Shown: positions 18,089 through 26,386, counted from the first letter of the stretch. The stretch is DNA of 64,000 nucleotides from CAYWYR01 sp964462685 (GCA_964462685.1 CAYWYR010000012.1:1-64000); one strand, 5' to 3'. Translations and numbers: made by a program. The notes: generated by a model from the letters alone, not told the origin.

Positions 18089-18111
18089 ACACTTTCTTTA
18101 GACGATTGATT

Positions 18112-18148
18112 AAAGCGGCCACTATTAATAGCGGTCGCTTTTTTTTTG
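18112..18148 (+). terminator. Rho-independent terminator after the OmpA-like gene
   Basis: Stem AAGCGGCCAC/GCGGTCGCTT (one mismatch, one G-T pair) with a short AT loop, followed by eight or more T residues. Confidence 0.85.
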
Positions 18149-18154
18149 TATTAT

Positions 18155-18260
18155 TTGATCTTGAGTGCGGAGTGATTGAAGACAGGCTGGATCTGGCGAG
18201 GGTTGTGTGAGAGTTTGATGGAGATTCCTCGGGTTTATGCATGCGGAATGACGGGGGGGA
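18155..18260. repeat. Intergenic direct repeat, copy 1 (flanks DUF2442/DUF4160 pair)
   Basis: About 105 bp beginning TTGATCTTGAGTGCGGAGTG, containing GACAGGCTGGAT and ending CGGAATGACGG. It matches, in the same orientation, the element at 18898-19000. The two copies bracket the DUF2442/DUF4160 genes. A shorter relative opens the window. Confidence 0.7.
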
Positions 18261-18509
18261 CTATATTTGCTTGGCACTTGTTTTTATTAGCTCTAAAAGT
18301 GATTCAGGTGCTAGGTCGGTATTATTAGGCCATTGTATAGTTGGGTGTTCGAGTTGAAAAGATTTAAAATAATCGATATTTTTCAGTTTTTCAAAAACTG
18401 GTTTATCAAGTTTAAGTTCGAGATCAGCAATGCCCTTTTCACCGTTATTAAACTCTAAATATATTCTATACCCATCTATATACACTGCTTTTGTTACGTG
18501 TATAAACAT
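18261..18509 (-). CDS. DUF2442 domain protein
   Basis: 82 residues. The pattern VYIDGYRIYLEFNNGEKGIADL...FEKLKNIDYFKSFQL...TIQWPNNTDLAPE is characteristic of DUF2442, a small domain almost always encoded next to a DUF4160 gene and thought to form a toxin-antitoxin-like or regulatory pair. That partner lies immediately upstream on the same strand, with 3 bp between the original DUF4160 stop and this ATG. The gene itself looks intact, but its partner carries a premature stop. Confidence 0.85.
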   Translation of the reverse strand: MFIHVTKAVYIDGYRIYLEFNNGEKGIADLELKLDKPVFEKLKNIDYFKSFQLEHPTIQWPNNTDLAPESLLELIKTSAKQI

Positions 18510-18512
18510 AAT

Positions 18513-18770
18513 TTAATCCAATGGTTCAATAGTATTCATTTCAACACCATCCTTCATTCTATACCAGTTATTAAGTAGTTAATCCTTATGTAGATCATAC
18601 CAACTATAAACAAGCTTTAGAGCTCGCCGAGGGAACTGACCTTTAACTTTCCCATCATTGATATTTATCATTATCTCTTCTCCGTTATAATACGCATGAA
18701 AATGAGGTGGGTTGTGATCATCAAAGAACATCTTGATGACTATTCCATAGAATCTGGATATTTCTGGCAT
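18513..18770 (-). pseudogene. DUF4160 gene interrupted by an in-frame TAA
   Basis: The open part (63 codons, 18770 to 18579) opens MPEISRFYGIVIKMFFDDHNPP and includes HFHAYYNGEE, the DUF4160 core. It stops at TAA (18579-18581) right after YDLHKD. The same frame continues without shift for another 21 codons (LLNNWYRMKDG...IEPLD) to TAA at 18513, matching the normal family C-terminus, where the stop position would be Glu (HKDELLNNW). A single GAA to TAA change explains it. Truncated product, pseudogene or sequencing error are the options. Confidence 0.8.
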
Positions 18771-18897
18771 AGACGTAATACGATAAATTGATTTGGAAAT
18801 GTGAAGATAATTGATAGTAATATAGATACAAAATACGACATCAAAATGGTGTATGCGTGATTGTTGGGTATTACTCTCAATCGCATTCTTTTAATAT

Positions 18898-19000
18898 TTG
18901 ATTTTGAGTGCGGAGTGATTAAAGACAGGCTGGATATGGCGAGTAGTGAGTGAGAGTTGTATGGAGATTTCTCGGTGCTGCGTACACTCGGAATGACGGA
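18898..19000. repeat. Intergenic direct repeat, copy 2
   Basis: Begins TTGATTTTGAGTGCGGAGTG and ends CGGAATGACGG. It aligns along its length with the element at 18155-18260, including AGACAGGCTGGAT, GGCGAG and GGAGATT-CTCGG, with scattered substitutions. Confidence 0.7.
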
Positions 19001-19035
19001 ACTGGGGATTGAAGAATAACTCACCAGAAACTTTT

Positions 19036-19072
19036 AAGAATCTCTCGACAGGCTCGAGATGACAGGGGGGGA
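19036..19072. repeat. Short dispersed repeat with palindromic core
   Basis: GAATCTCTCGACAGGCTCGAGATGACAGGGGG. It contains an imperfect palindrome (CTCGACAGGCTCGAG) and is followed by a G-run like the endings of the other intergenic repeats here. Confidence 0.5.
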
Positions 19073-19156
19073 TGGAAATAAATGTAAAGCGTGCTTGACA
19101 AAGTGTAAAGTATTCCGTACATTGCAGTTAAGATTTATTATCAAACGGTAGCTGAT

Positions 19157-19705
19157 ATGCAAAGTAAGTTTATTCCATTCCCTCTAAATGGCCACTGGGG
19201 GAAAAAGTTAGGTATTTATGTAGTTATGCTTGCGGTATTGACTACTGCGTTCTTTTTAATATTCCAATTAGAAAATGATTGGGGTTACCAGAGAGAGGGT
19301 ATAATTAGAACAGGGCTATATGCTGTGTGCCTAGGTATGTACTTTATGGCATTCAGCAAGGAGAAGGTAGAGGATGAAAGGGTAGCGATCATAAGGGCAA
19401 GATCTATGCAGGCGACACTTGGGTTAATAATAACACCTATGATAACAATAGGGTTAATTGGATCGATAATGTCGTTTGATTCTATGCAAGATGAACCTTT
19501 ATTAGATTGGGGGCCAGTTCTATTGATGGGACTTTTGTTTTATAACTTATACTTCAACTATAATATCAGGAATGACGATGAGTTTAATTTTGGAGAACAA
19601 GGTACAATTGTAGAGAACTTAAATACAAATGTGGGTAAAGCAACTACTATAATTCTTATAATCATACTATTAAGCCTTACAGGTTTATCCTACTTAATAT
19701 TTTAA
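19157..19705 (+). CDS. Membrane protein, paralogue 1 of a tandem pair
   Basis: 182 residues with about five predicted membrane helices and a conserved cytoplasmic stretch SKEKVEDERVAIIRARSMQ between helices 2 and 3. Its neighbour (19718-20269) has the same layout and the near-identical stretch SKEKVEDERVKIIRAKALQ, plus a matching N..YNIRNDDEFNF segment, so the two arose by tandem duplication. A small HTH regulator follows. Such membrane-protein plus YozG-like regulator pairs are common, but their role is unknown. Confidence 0.75.
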   Translation: MQSKFIPFPLNGHWGKKLGIYVVMLAVLTTAFFLIFQLENDWGYQREGIIRTGLYAVCLGMYFMAFSKEKVEDERVAIIRARSMQATLGLIITPMITIGLIGSIMSFDSMQDEPLLDWGPVLLMGLLFYNLYFNYNIRNDDEFNFGEQGTIVENLNTNVGKATTIILIIILLSLTGLSYLIF

Positions 19706-19717
19706 AAAGGCTATACA

Positions 19718-20269
19718 ATGAATAATCCAAAATTTACTGCTTACAGACTAGGGAGCCATAGAAGTAAGATCATATCATTTTACTTTACTTTAGCTTTTAT
19801 ACTGATAACGGCTTTAATATTAATCTTTGACTTCGGTATTTTATCTTTTTATGAACCCTCACAAATTTTGATAATCGGGCTTTCGTTATCTTCCATGGGG
19901 CTGGTTTCTATATCTATGTCAAAAGAAAAGGTAGAGGATGAAAGGGTTAAGATTATCAGAGCAAAGGCGCTGCAAATTGCTTATGTCTTTATCATGATAC
20001 CGATATTGGGTACATCGTTATCAAGTGCGTTGTACAAAGTGGAGAACGTAACAATAGATGGAATAATAGGCATAGTATTCATAGGTCTGTTAATACAGAA
20101 CATTTATTTTCATTATAATATCAAGAATGACTCTGAATTCAATTATGATGATGAGGAAGGATCATTCAAGCAAAATATGAATTCTAAAACGGGAAAGATT
20201 TTTAATGGTGCTTTGCTAACATTGTTTGTCATTTCCGTTATTGTCTATATCCTTACTAGGAATTCATAG
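19718..20269 (+). CDS. Membrane protein, paralogue 2 of a tandem pair
   Basis: 183 residues with predicted helices near 22-42, 50-68, 85-105, 113-130 and 160-180. It shares the KEKVEDERV-IIRA motif and a YNIKNDSEFNYDDEEGSF segment with the upstream gene. It starts 12 bp after that gene and its stop overlaps the GTG start of the HTH regulator by one base, so the three genes form an operon. Confidence 0.75.
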   Translation: MNNPKFTAYRLGSHRSKIISFYFTLAFILITALILIFDFGILSFYEPSQILIIGLSLSSMGLVSISMSKEKVEDERVKIIRAKALQIAYVFIMIPILGTSLSSALYKVENVTIDGIIGIVFIGLLIQNIYFHYNIKNDSEFNYDDEEGSFKQNMNSKTGKIFNGALLTLFVISVIVYILTRNS

Positions 20270-20469
20270 TGAAGAATAACATAAAAGTAGAGCGGGCAAA
20301 GCAGAATATTTCTCAAGAGGATTTGGCGAACATGGTGGGTGTATCCCGGCAGACGATCAATTCCATTGAGCGTGGGCGGTTTGTACCCTCTACTGTAATA
20401 GCTTTGAAGATAGCTGGCGTGTTCAAATGCAGAGTTGAAGACATATTCGAACTTGAAGACGGGGAGTAG
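20269..20469 (+). CDS. XRE-family HTH transcriptional regulator (YozG-like)
   Basis: 66 residues, almost entirely a Cro/C1-type helix-turn-helix: VERAKQNISQEDLANMVGVSRQTINSIERGRFVPSTVIALKIAGVF, followed by the short tail typical of the YozG group (CRVEDIFELEDGE). The GTG start overlaps the last base of the upstream stop codon. It likely autoregulates the membrane-protein operon, an inference from the usual behaviour of such small regulators. Confidence 0.9.
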   Translation: MKNNIKVERAKQNISQEDLANMVGVSRQTINSIERGRFVPSTVIALKIAGVFKCRVEDIFELEDGE

Positions 20470-20611
20470 TACTAAGAGGTAGATTAAGGTTTTCATAACC
20501 ATCAATTAATTCCTTTCGTAGGAAAACCAAGCGTATCTATATAATAGAAATATCAAAAGGGGGTTATTCGGAATATTCTACTTCATTTGCTTTCACAAAT
20601 CCAATGAATTT

Positions 20612-21286
20612 ATGATAAGATCAATCAAGACTTTTTTAATTGTAATACTATTTACTTGTACTAGCTTATTTGGGCAACTAGATAATGGCTCTTGTCTCGC
20701 TCCAAGTCCTCCGATAAAGTGGGAATATACTGTACAGGTTGGTGCGGCAGTGTCATCAGTAATTCTGACTGAAGATAATAGAATTTTCGAAGATCAGTTA
20801 GGGCCAGTTGTGGATTGGAATGCTGGAGCTACTGCTCAGTATAATTTAGGAAATGGCTATTCGAATAGTTTTGCAATAGAATCTGGACTATTCTATGTTA
20901 ATAAGGGCGTTGATCTCGGGGAGTTCGTTAGAACCGACTCAGAAGGGATCGAAATTGAAACGCTTGAATCTCAAGATACTTATGGTTCTTTACAAGTGCC
21001 TTTGCATTTGGTTTATAAGCCACGCATTTTATCAGGGGCTAATCAAATTCTTTTTTTCGGTGGTGGTTATGTAGCGCCTGTGTTGTTTATTAGCAACAAT
21101 CTTGCCAGCGATGCGGAAGCACCTCAGTCTCCGAATAATCCAGTTGACTTGGGGCTAAGTTTGGGAACTAGGTAATCATATCAAGGTGTTGGGTTATCCT
21201 ATAATTATCAGCTAGGATTTATGCATCCGTTAGGTAATAGTAGCTATAATACCAGCCATATTGTTAGTTTGTTTGTTCAGATATGA
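20612..21286 (+). pseudogene. Outer-membrane barrel gene with in-frame stop
   Basis: 187 codons open with a signal peptide (MIRSIKTFLIVILFTCTSLFGQ), then PorT-like barrel strands (VQVGAAVSSVIL, FAIESGLFYVNKG, GSLQVPLHLVYKP, FFGGGYVAPVLF). Translation stops at TAA 21173-21175 just after LGLSLGTR. The same frame then continues for 36 codons (SYQGVGLSYNYQLGF...HIVSLFVQI) to TGA at 21284-21286, giving the two missing C-terminal strands with a proper hydrophobic end. A single-base nonsense change therefore probably inactivated it; a barrel without its last strands would not fold. Confidence 0.78.
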
Positions 21287-21375
21287 AATGATTTGCGTAA
21301 TTACACGGATGATGTTTAAGCTAAAGAGATAAATTTAGCCACTACTCTAGAATTGATAACTGTGCTGAAATATAC

Positions 21376-22076
21376 ATGATTACAACTTACAAACCACATT
21401 CATTGATATTCTTTATTGTAGCTTTCTTACACTCAGGTTGTTCCCCAAAAATTATTTATTACGAGAATGATATGTTACATGAAGAAGTAATATTAAATAT
21501 TGATTCTACTTTCTACTATAAATCTAATGGATGTTTAATGGAAGAAGATGGTGCTGGTAGGTATTTGATTTCCAATGACACCATTAGTCTCATTTTCCCA
21601 GATATACCTGATAGTATAAAAGGCCTCGTAAATATAAGCCATAGGTAAATATAAGCCATAGCATGAGCGATAATAATAACTATAGTAAGATGACTCTAAA
21701 TTATACTCACGTAAATGATACAATCGATAAATCCGCCATATTATTTATATGGCAATATGATCAAGACTCTACCATAATAGATAAAGATTTATTCATATCT
21801 GATAAGGATTCCACATTAATAATAGATATCAATCTAAGTACAGCATATATGACATTGGCAATGAGAGGTTTTAACCTTATTGATGATATTTCAATAGATA
21901 TGAAAAATGGTACAGATTTACGAGTTGATATTGTAGCTGATTATTTTTTATACCATAGTATCAATAGTACCACGAAGAAGTTTTATATGATAAATGAATT
22001 TGAAAGTACTTGGAATGAATCTCTACTCATTTTGCCAAATCGCGATACAATAATAATGAAACCTGTTATAGAGTAA
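21376..22076 (+). pseudogene. Lipoprotein gene split by a 17-bp tandem duplication
   Basis: Two open frames, 21376-21648 (lipoprotein signal with lipobox HSGC) and 21663-22076, are separated by an exact tandem duplication of 17 bp. Deleting one copy joins them in a single frame (...GLVNISHSMSDNNNYSKM...) giving about 227 residues. The second half has beta-rich segments such as LTLNYTHVNDTIDKSAILFIWQ. It contains no family signature that I recognise. No Shine-Dalgarno is seen at either start. The upstream half would be a truncated lipoprotein; the downstream half would lack a signal. Confidence 0.78.
21628..21661 (+). repeat. Exact 17-bp tandem duplication (frameshift)
   Basis: GTAAATATAAGCCATAG occurs twice head to tail (21628-21644 and 21645-21661). 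Because 17 is not a multiple of three it shifts the frame and creates the TAA at 21646-21648. Confidence 0.97.
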
Positions 22077-22171
22077 TCTTTTGGAATAAATATGTACTCC
22101 ACTCTATATTATTATAACATACATCTTATTCCACCATTCAATAAGCAGTACTTACAGTTGAGGAGGGTCCT

Positions 22172-22384
22172 ATGTCAATAGCAGAAATACTATCCATGTT
22201 GCCGAGTATGTCGGATAAGGAAAAGATCACTTTGAAAAAAGCTCTGGAGATTGAGCCTAATGATGATCTAAAGCCTGCCGATAAGAAAAAAAAGTACCGA
22301 AAGGCTGGTTCACTAAAGCATTTGGAGATCAAAATGAGTGAGGACTTTGACAAGCCTTTAGAGGATATGGCGGAGTATATGTGA
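22172..22384 (+). CDS. DUF2281-like antitoxin, orphan
   Basis: 70 residues. The basic stretch KPADKKKKYRKAGSLKHLEIKMSEDFDKPLEDMAEYM ends in the toxin-binding signature (IKMS-DFD-PLEDF-EYM) of DUF2281/VapB-type antitoxins normally paired with PIN-domain toxins. It has an unusually strong ribosome-binding site for this genome (GAGGAGGG before the ATG), which fits acquired DNA. Its stop TGA overlaps a GTG that begins a toxin-like N-terminus, but that frame closes after 11 codons, so the antitoxin appears to be an orphan. Confidence 0.8.
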   Translation: MSIAEILSMLPSMSDKEKITLKKALEIEPNDDLKPADKKKKYRKAGSLKHLEIKMSEDFDKPLEDMAEYM

Positions 22385-22416
22385 ACGGCCTCTTGCTGGA
22401 TACGAAGTTGATGTGA
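22381..22416 (+). pseudogene. Stub of a PIN-domain (VapC-like) toxin
   Basis: GTG overlapping the antitoxin stop (GTGA) encodes VNGLLLDTKLM then TGA. The opening matches the canonical PIN toxin start (MN.LLDT..L.W), including the first catalytic Asp. The TGA sits where the conserved Trp (TGG) is expected, and the sequence beyond shows no PIN similarity, so most of the toxin has been deleted. It ends before the deoxyhypusine-synthase-like gene 69 bp later. Confidence 0.6.
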
Positions 22417-22485
22417 TCTGGTAATACGAATATCATACTTATATTTGCATTCAATCTTATCTGTAATAATAAAGCTAATTATCTA

Positions 22486-23466
22486 ATGTCATCTTCCAAA
22501 GGTCCTATATCCCAGTTTATAGAAAACAACTATCTGCATTTTAACTCGGCAGCTCTTGTAGATGCGGCAAAGGGTTATGAGGCTCATCTCGAGAAGGGCG
22601 GGAAGATGATGATCACTCTGGCAGGTGCGATGAGTACGGCTGAGCTCGGAATATCACTGGCTGAAATGATACGGCAGGATAAGGTGCAGATCATATCCTG
22701 TACGGGCGCCAATCTTGAAGAGGATATCATGAATCTTGTGGCGCATAACAGTTATAAGCGAATCCCGGAATACAGAGACCTTACGCCGGAGCAGGAAAGG
22801 GAACTGTTGGATGCTGGTATGAACCGCGTAACAGATACCTGTATCCCGGAGGAGGAGGCTTTTCGCCGCCTGCAAAAGCATATCTATAGAATATGGAAGG
22901 AAGCCGAGGAGGCTGGCGAGCGTTACCTGCCGCATGAGTATATGTACAAAATGCTGCTCAGCGGGAATCTAGAGCAGTACTATGAAATCGACCCTGCCAA
23001 TAGCTGGATGCTGGCGGCTGCGGAGAAGAACCTGCCTATTATATGCCCGGGCTGGGAAGATTCCACTATGGGAAATATCTTCGCATCTTACTGTATTAAG
23101 GGTCAATTGAAACCTTTTACCGTTAAATCGGGTATAGAATATATGGTGTACCTTGCAGATTGGTACAGAAATAACAGCCAAGAGGGAGGTGTAGGGTTCT
23201 TCCAGATTGGTGGCGGTATAGCCGGTGATTTCCCCATCTGCGTGGTACCTATGATGTATCAGGATCTAGAGTGGGAGGATGTGCCTTTTTGGGCTTACTT
23301 CTGCCAGATCAGCGACAGTACTACTAGTTACGGCTCTTATTCGGGGGCTGTACCGAATGAAAAGATTACTTGGGGCAAGCTAGATGCTGATACCCCAAAA
23401 TTTATTATCGAGTCCGATGCCACTATTGTAGCTCCGTTGGTATTTGCATGGCTACTCGGAAAGTAA
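22486..23466 (+). CDS. Deoxyhypusine synthase-family protein
   Basis: 326 residues. The NAD-spermidine fold is recognisable by AGAMSTAELG near 45, SCTGANLEEDIMN near 74 and the C-terminal active-site block YGSYSGAVPNEKITWGKL, which contains the lysine (WGK) equivalent to the catalytic Lys of human deoxyhypusine synthase. Eukaryotic and archaeal enzymes modify eIF5A; bacteria lack that substrate, and bacterial members are thought to act on polyamines, for example as homospermidine-synthase-like enzymes. The bacterial role is therefore uncertain. Monocistronic. Confidence 0.88.
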   Translation: MSSSKGPISQFIENNYLHFNSAALVDAAKGYEAHLEKGGKMMITLAGAMSTAELGISLAEMIRQDKVQIISCTGANLEEDIMNLVAHNSYKRIPEYRDLTPEQERELLDAGMNRVTDTCIPEEEAFRRLQKHIYRIWKEAEEAGERYLPHEYMYKMLLSGNLEQYYEIDPANSWMLAAAEKNLPIICPGWEDSTMGNIFASYCIKGQLKPFTVKSGIEYMVYLADWYRNNSQEGGVGFFQIGGGIAGDFPICVVPMMYQDLEWEDVPFWAYFCQISDSTTSYGSYSGAVPNEKITWGKLDADTPKFIIESDATIVAPLVFAWLLGK

Positions 23467-24070
23467 ACGACCTATTATCTGCTTGCGTTCTAACGGAATG
23501 CAGAGCTAACATACTCTCACTTAGCATTGCTTTTATATAGACTGAAGAGTTTCGGGCTAGGGTTATTAACACTGACTGTGGATAATAATAAAGTCCGATC
23601 CATACGAAACACTTAATAAAAATGTTTTCTAAACTTGCATATAATGTTAAAGTTTTGTTAAATTAACAGTTCGGAACTCAAACAAAGGCGATGTAGATTG
23701 CTGTTTGTGTCCCAAAATCTCTTATCCAAACCAAATACGAGTCCCTATAGAGCTTTTTATACTACTGTTCTTAGCTTAAAATATCTGCCTAATAAATAGA
23801 GGCAAATAATATTCACTTCTATAAGTAAATGCCGTATAGCGTTTTCTGTATTTTAGTGGAGGCTGGTGTGGTATATATAATGCTATAGGTTGCGGCGATC
23901 ATCGCCCCCTGACTCCTATCCCTATTATATCACTACGTTACAATTCATTATACATGCCCGGTTATAACCGTTTCTGGCTAATGTATAATAGATTAACACA
24001 CCATTGCTGAGATCGGTTACAAAACCCTACATACTGAGTAAAGAAATAAAAATTAAAGGAAGGGTAATTT
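23467..24070. other. Long intergenic region upstream of the envelope operon
   Basis: About 600 bp with no credible gene on either strand. It is AT-rich with a small GGCGATCATCGCC hairpin near 23897. It ends with AAAGGAAGGGTAATTT just before the ATG at 24071, a weak ribosome-binding site. It probably holds the promoter and a long 5' leader for the 24-29.7 kb operon. No tRNA, riboswitch or repeat was recognised. Confidence 0.5.
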
Positions 24071-26386
24071 ATGTCAAAAGGTGGAGCAGGTAAGGTATAT
24101 TTCGTATTATACCTTGCGGTAGTATTGGAGCTTCTCATCATCATCGTAGAGAGAGATGAGGCCGAGGAGCACCTGCATGCAAAACAGAAAGAAACGATGA
24201 AAATCGTTCAGTCCATCCTAAGCCAGCTTCAATCTGGCTCGGGTACGGAAGGCGTCAACACGCGCCCTCAGGACGAAATAACAATGACACCTGCCGGCAT
24301 GTCGGCAGCTGAGATCAAAGAGGCTATAGGTACTGAGATCAAATCAAGCAGACGCTATGTGATCGAAGTAGGTGTGGCCGATGTAAGCCAGGACGCAAAA
24401 CCAAAAGAAGGTGAAGAGCTTGGCGGAAAGGAATATCTTGAGCGAATCGAGAAGCTTGTAGAGATATCAAATGTAGCGGAGCTTCAATATCAGATATTCT
24501 ACAACCCATCAGAGGAAATAGGGGTTGCCCCTGATTTCCCTTCAGAAGAAGAACTGAAAAAAGAGAATATCAATACGGCTGATCCTGGTGCTAGGGTGGT
24601 AACCCAAAGCGGAGAGGTATGGGAGCTTATGTCAACTGCTACCCTAAACTTAGATCTTGATGCTACTTATGAAAGAGTGGATAAAGATCAAGCTATATAC
24701 GACCCTATGCACCCAGTGTATATGGATCCGGTTTGGGAAGGTGCTATTATGAAGCCTGATGATGTTCCGGATAACAAGGTCATTTACTATGATCCTTATG
24801 AGACAGTTAAAGGTAAGATGGAAACAGTAGATACTTCCGGCTACGGAAAGATCACATCTGGTGTGGATAAAAGAGCGTTTGTTGTAAACTTTTTGCCTCC
24901 ATCTGGAAAAGACGGCTGGTACAAGCTTCGCTTTGACGCAAGAACTAACCGTATCCTCGGTATCAAAAAGCCTGAGGGAGAAGGTGATTTTGCAGTTGAT
25001 GACGATGCTACCGTTAATATCGGTACTGTGCAGTTAAAGGTAAAAGATCTGGCAAAAGTACAAAAACAACTTGCTAAAGAAATCGATAGGTATGGTTTGC
25101 CTAAAGTCGAGACTCTTAAAGAGAATGTTGATGAGTATGACAGAATGCTAGCCGAAGCCAAAAACAAAGCTTTAGAAGAAGGCGACCCAAAGGGTAAGAA
25201 CAGTATTCAGCTTTATGGATATATCACAAAGCTTATCACCCCTGGCCAGTCTATAAACTTTGAGCAGAACAAAGGTGCAATTGAATTTGATATACGTGTG
25301 AATACTCCTAAACCGGAGATAGCTCCACCAGGTGTAACTCTGCCTAATGAGTTCAATAGGTTTGACGCTCTTCAGCCATCGGTTAGAGCATCTATAGCGA
25401 ATTACAACAAAAACAACAGCCGCATCCAAGGTTTTGTGTATGATGCGATTGATGGAGAAAACTCTAGCCCGGTTGCGCAGGTGACTTGGAATGAGATTCA
25501 AAATGACGGTACTAAGAATTTCCGTGTTACAGGTAAAGTGAGCCGCAAGCTTGAGGCAAGCCCTAACGGCGGCCCTAAAAAATACCTTGTGAAGGTTATC
25601 CACCAAGCTGGCAGTAAAACCGATGAAGCTATTACACCTATGTTTGTTTACCCAACGGTTGCCGAGGAAAACAATAAGGCTATCGAAAACGCGATAGCAA
25701 ACTATGCTTACTATGGTGAGACGATGGTTCTGAACAATTTCGAGCCACCTTCTGGCAATAAAGTAAAACCAGATGAGTTTACGATTCAGTTCAAAACCGA
25801 TAATATGGCACAGGCCAAAGAGATAGAGGGAACGGCTATAGCCAGGGGTGATGATTTCTTCTTCCCTGCGGAAGCAAAGCAGGCTACTCTATCTATGTTC
25901 TGGACTGATCCGATCACTGGAGATAAAGCGTTTATATTCCCTGAAAAAACAGTAGATGTAAAACAATATCCTACGTTTGTGAGCGGTAATAGAGCGAGCG
26001 TTCAGACTTCAATCAACGGTGAAAACATTAATGTCCTTATCACGGGGGTTAATGTATTTAAATCTAAAAACGGTGTGAAAGGTGAGGACAGTTTCGCTAA
26101 TGTGTCTTACAATGTAACATCTGAAGCTTCTGTAAAAGGTGCCGGCCCATATCAGGTTCGTAACTTAAACTACAAGGAAGCAGATGGAGAAATGACGATA
26201 ACGTTTACCTTAGCAGGTACTGGGCCAAATGATGACGGAAAAGTAAAAGGTAATGCTAAAGTAAGTATTACAGCTGTTTCAACCAATAGTGTAAACGGAG
26301 CTGTTTCCATAGGTGACACACCTGTATCGGTAGATGTTCCGATAAATGTGAAAATGGAAACAGATGACTATTACCAAGAATATTAA
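24071..26386 (+). CDS. Single-pass inner-membrane protein with large periplasmic domain, possibly GldM/PorM-like
   Basis: 771 residues. One N-terminal membrane helix (VYFVLYLAVVLELLIIIVE, about 9-27) is followed by a helical, charged neck (ERDEAEEHLHAKQKETMKIVQSILSQL), then about 700 residues of beta-rich repeats (RAFVVNFLPPSGKDGWYKLRFD, QSINFEQNKGAIEFDIRVN, AIANYAYYGETMVLNNF). This topology and size resemble GldM/PorM, the T9SS shaft protein that spans the periplasm, and its operon partners are two outer-membrane proteins. The usual GldM N-terminal signature and a GldL gene are absent, so the assignment is tentative. RBS is AAAGGAAGGG. Confidence 0.45.
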   Translation: MSKGGAGKVYFVLYLAVVLELLIIIVERDEAEEHLHAKQKETMKIVQSILSQLQSGSGTEGVNTRPQDEITMTPAGMSAAEIKEAIGTEIKSSRRYVIEVGVADVSQDAKPKEGEELGGKEYLERIEKLVEISNVAELQYQIFYNPSEEIGVAPDFPSEEELKKENINTADPGARVVTQSGEVWELMSTATLNLDLDATYERVDKDQAIYDPMHPVYMDPVWEGAIMKPDDVPDNKVIYYDPYETVKGKMETVDTSGYGKITSGVDKRAFVVNFLPPSGKDGWYKLRFDARTNRILGIKKPEGEGDFAVDDDATVNIGTVQLKVKDLAKVQKQLAKEIDRYGLPKVETLKENVDEYDRMLAEAKNKALEEGDPKGKNSIQLYGYITKLITPGQSINFEQNKGAIEFDIRVNTPKPEIAPPGVTLPNEFNRFDALQPSVRASIANYNKNNSRIQGFVYDAIDGENSSPVAQVTWNEIQNDGTKNFRVTGKVSRKLEASPNGGPKKYLVKVIHQAGSKTDEAITPMFVYPTVAEENNKAIENAIANYAYYGETMVLNNFEPPSGNKVKPDEFTIQFKTDNMAQAKEIEGTAIARGDDFFFPAEAKQATLSMFWTDPITGDKAFIFPEKTVDVKQYPTFVSGNRASVQTSINGENINVLITGVNVFKSKNGVKGEDSFANVSYNVTSEASVKGAGPYQVRNLNYKEADGEMTITFTLAGTGPNDDGKVKGNAKVSITAVSTNSVNGAVSIGDTPVSVDVPINVKMETDDYYQEY

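Larger units (their letters stand above)
18771..19156. other. Non-coding stretch holding repeats
   Basis: 385 bp without a credible gene. An open frame on the minus strand (18740-19024) has no protein character and runs through repeat DNA. Contents: AT-rich sequence 18771-18897, a repeat copy at 18898-19000, a second repeat type at 19036-19072, then about 80 bp upstream of the next gene that probably holds its promoter. Confidence 0.6.

Noticed and set aside
18740..19024. 94-codon minus-strand frame
   Set aside because: Runs through the repeat at 18898-19000 and overlaps the DUF4160 start; not protein-like.
18579..21175. Stop-codon reassignment or recoding of TAA
   Set aside because: Two genes show in-frame TAA with intact downstream frames, but TAA ends many clearly complete genes in the window (for example fmt, citrate synthase), so a reassigned code is not tenable.
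23467..24070. Possible RNA gene or riboswitch in the long leader
   Set aside because: No conserved tRNA T-loop, cobalamin, TPP or SAM riboswitch core could be seen; only a small hairpin.
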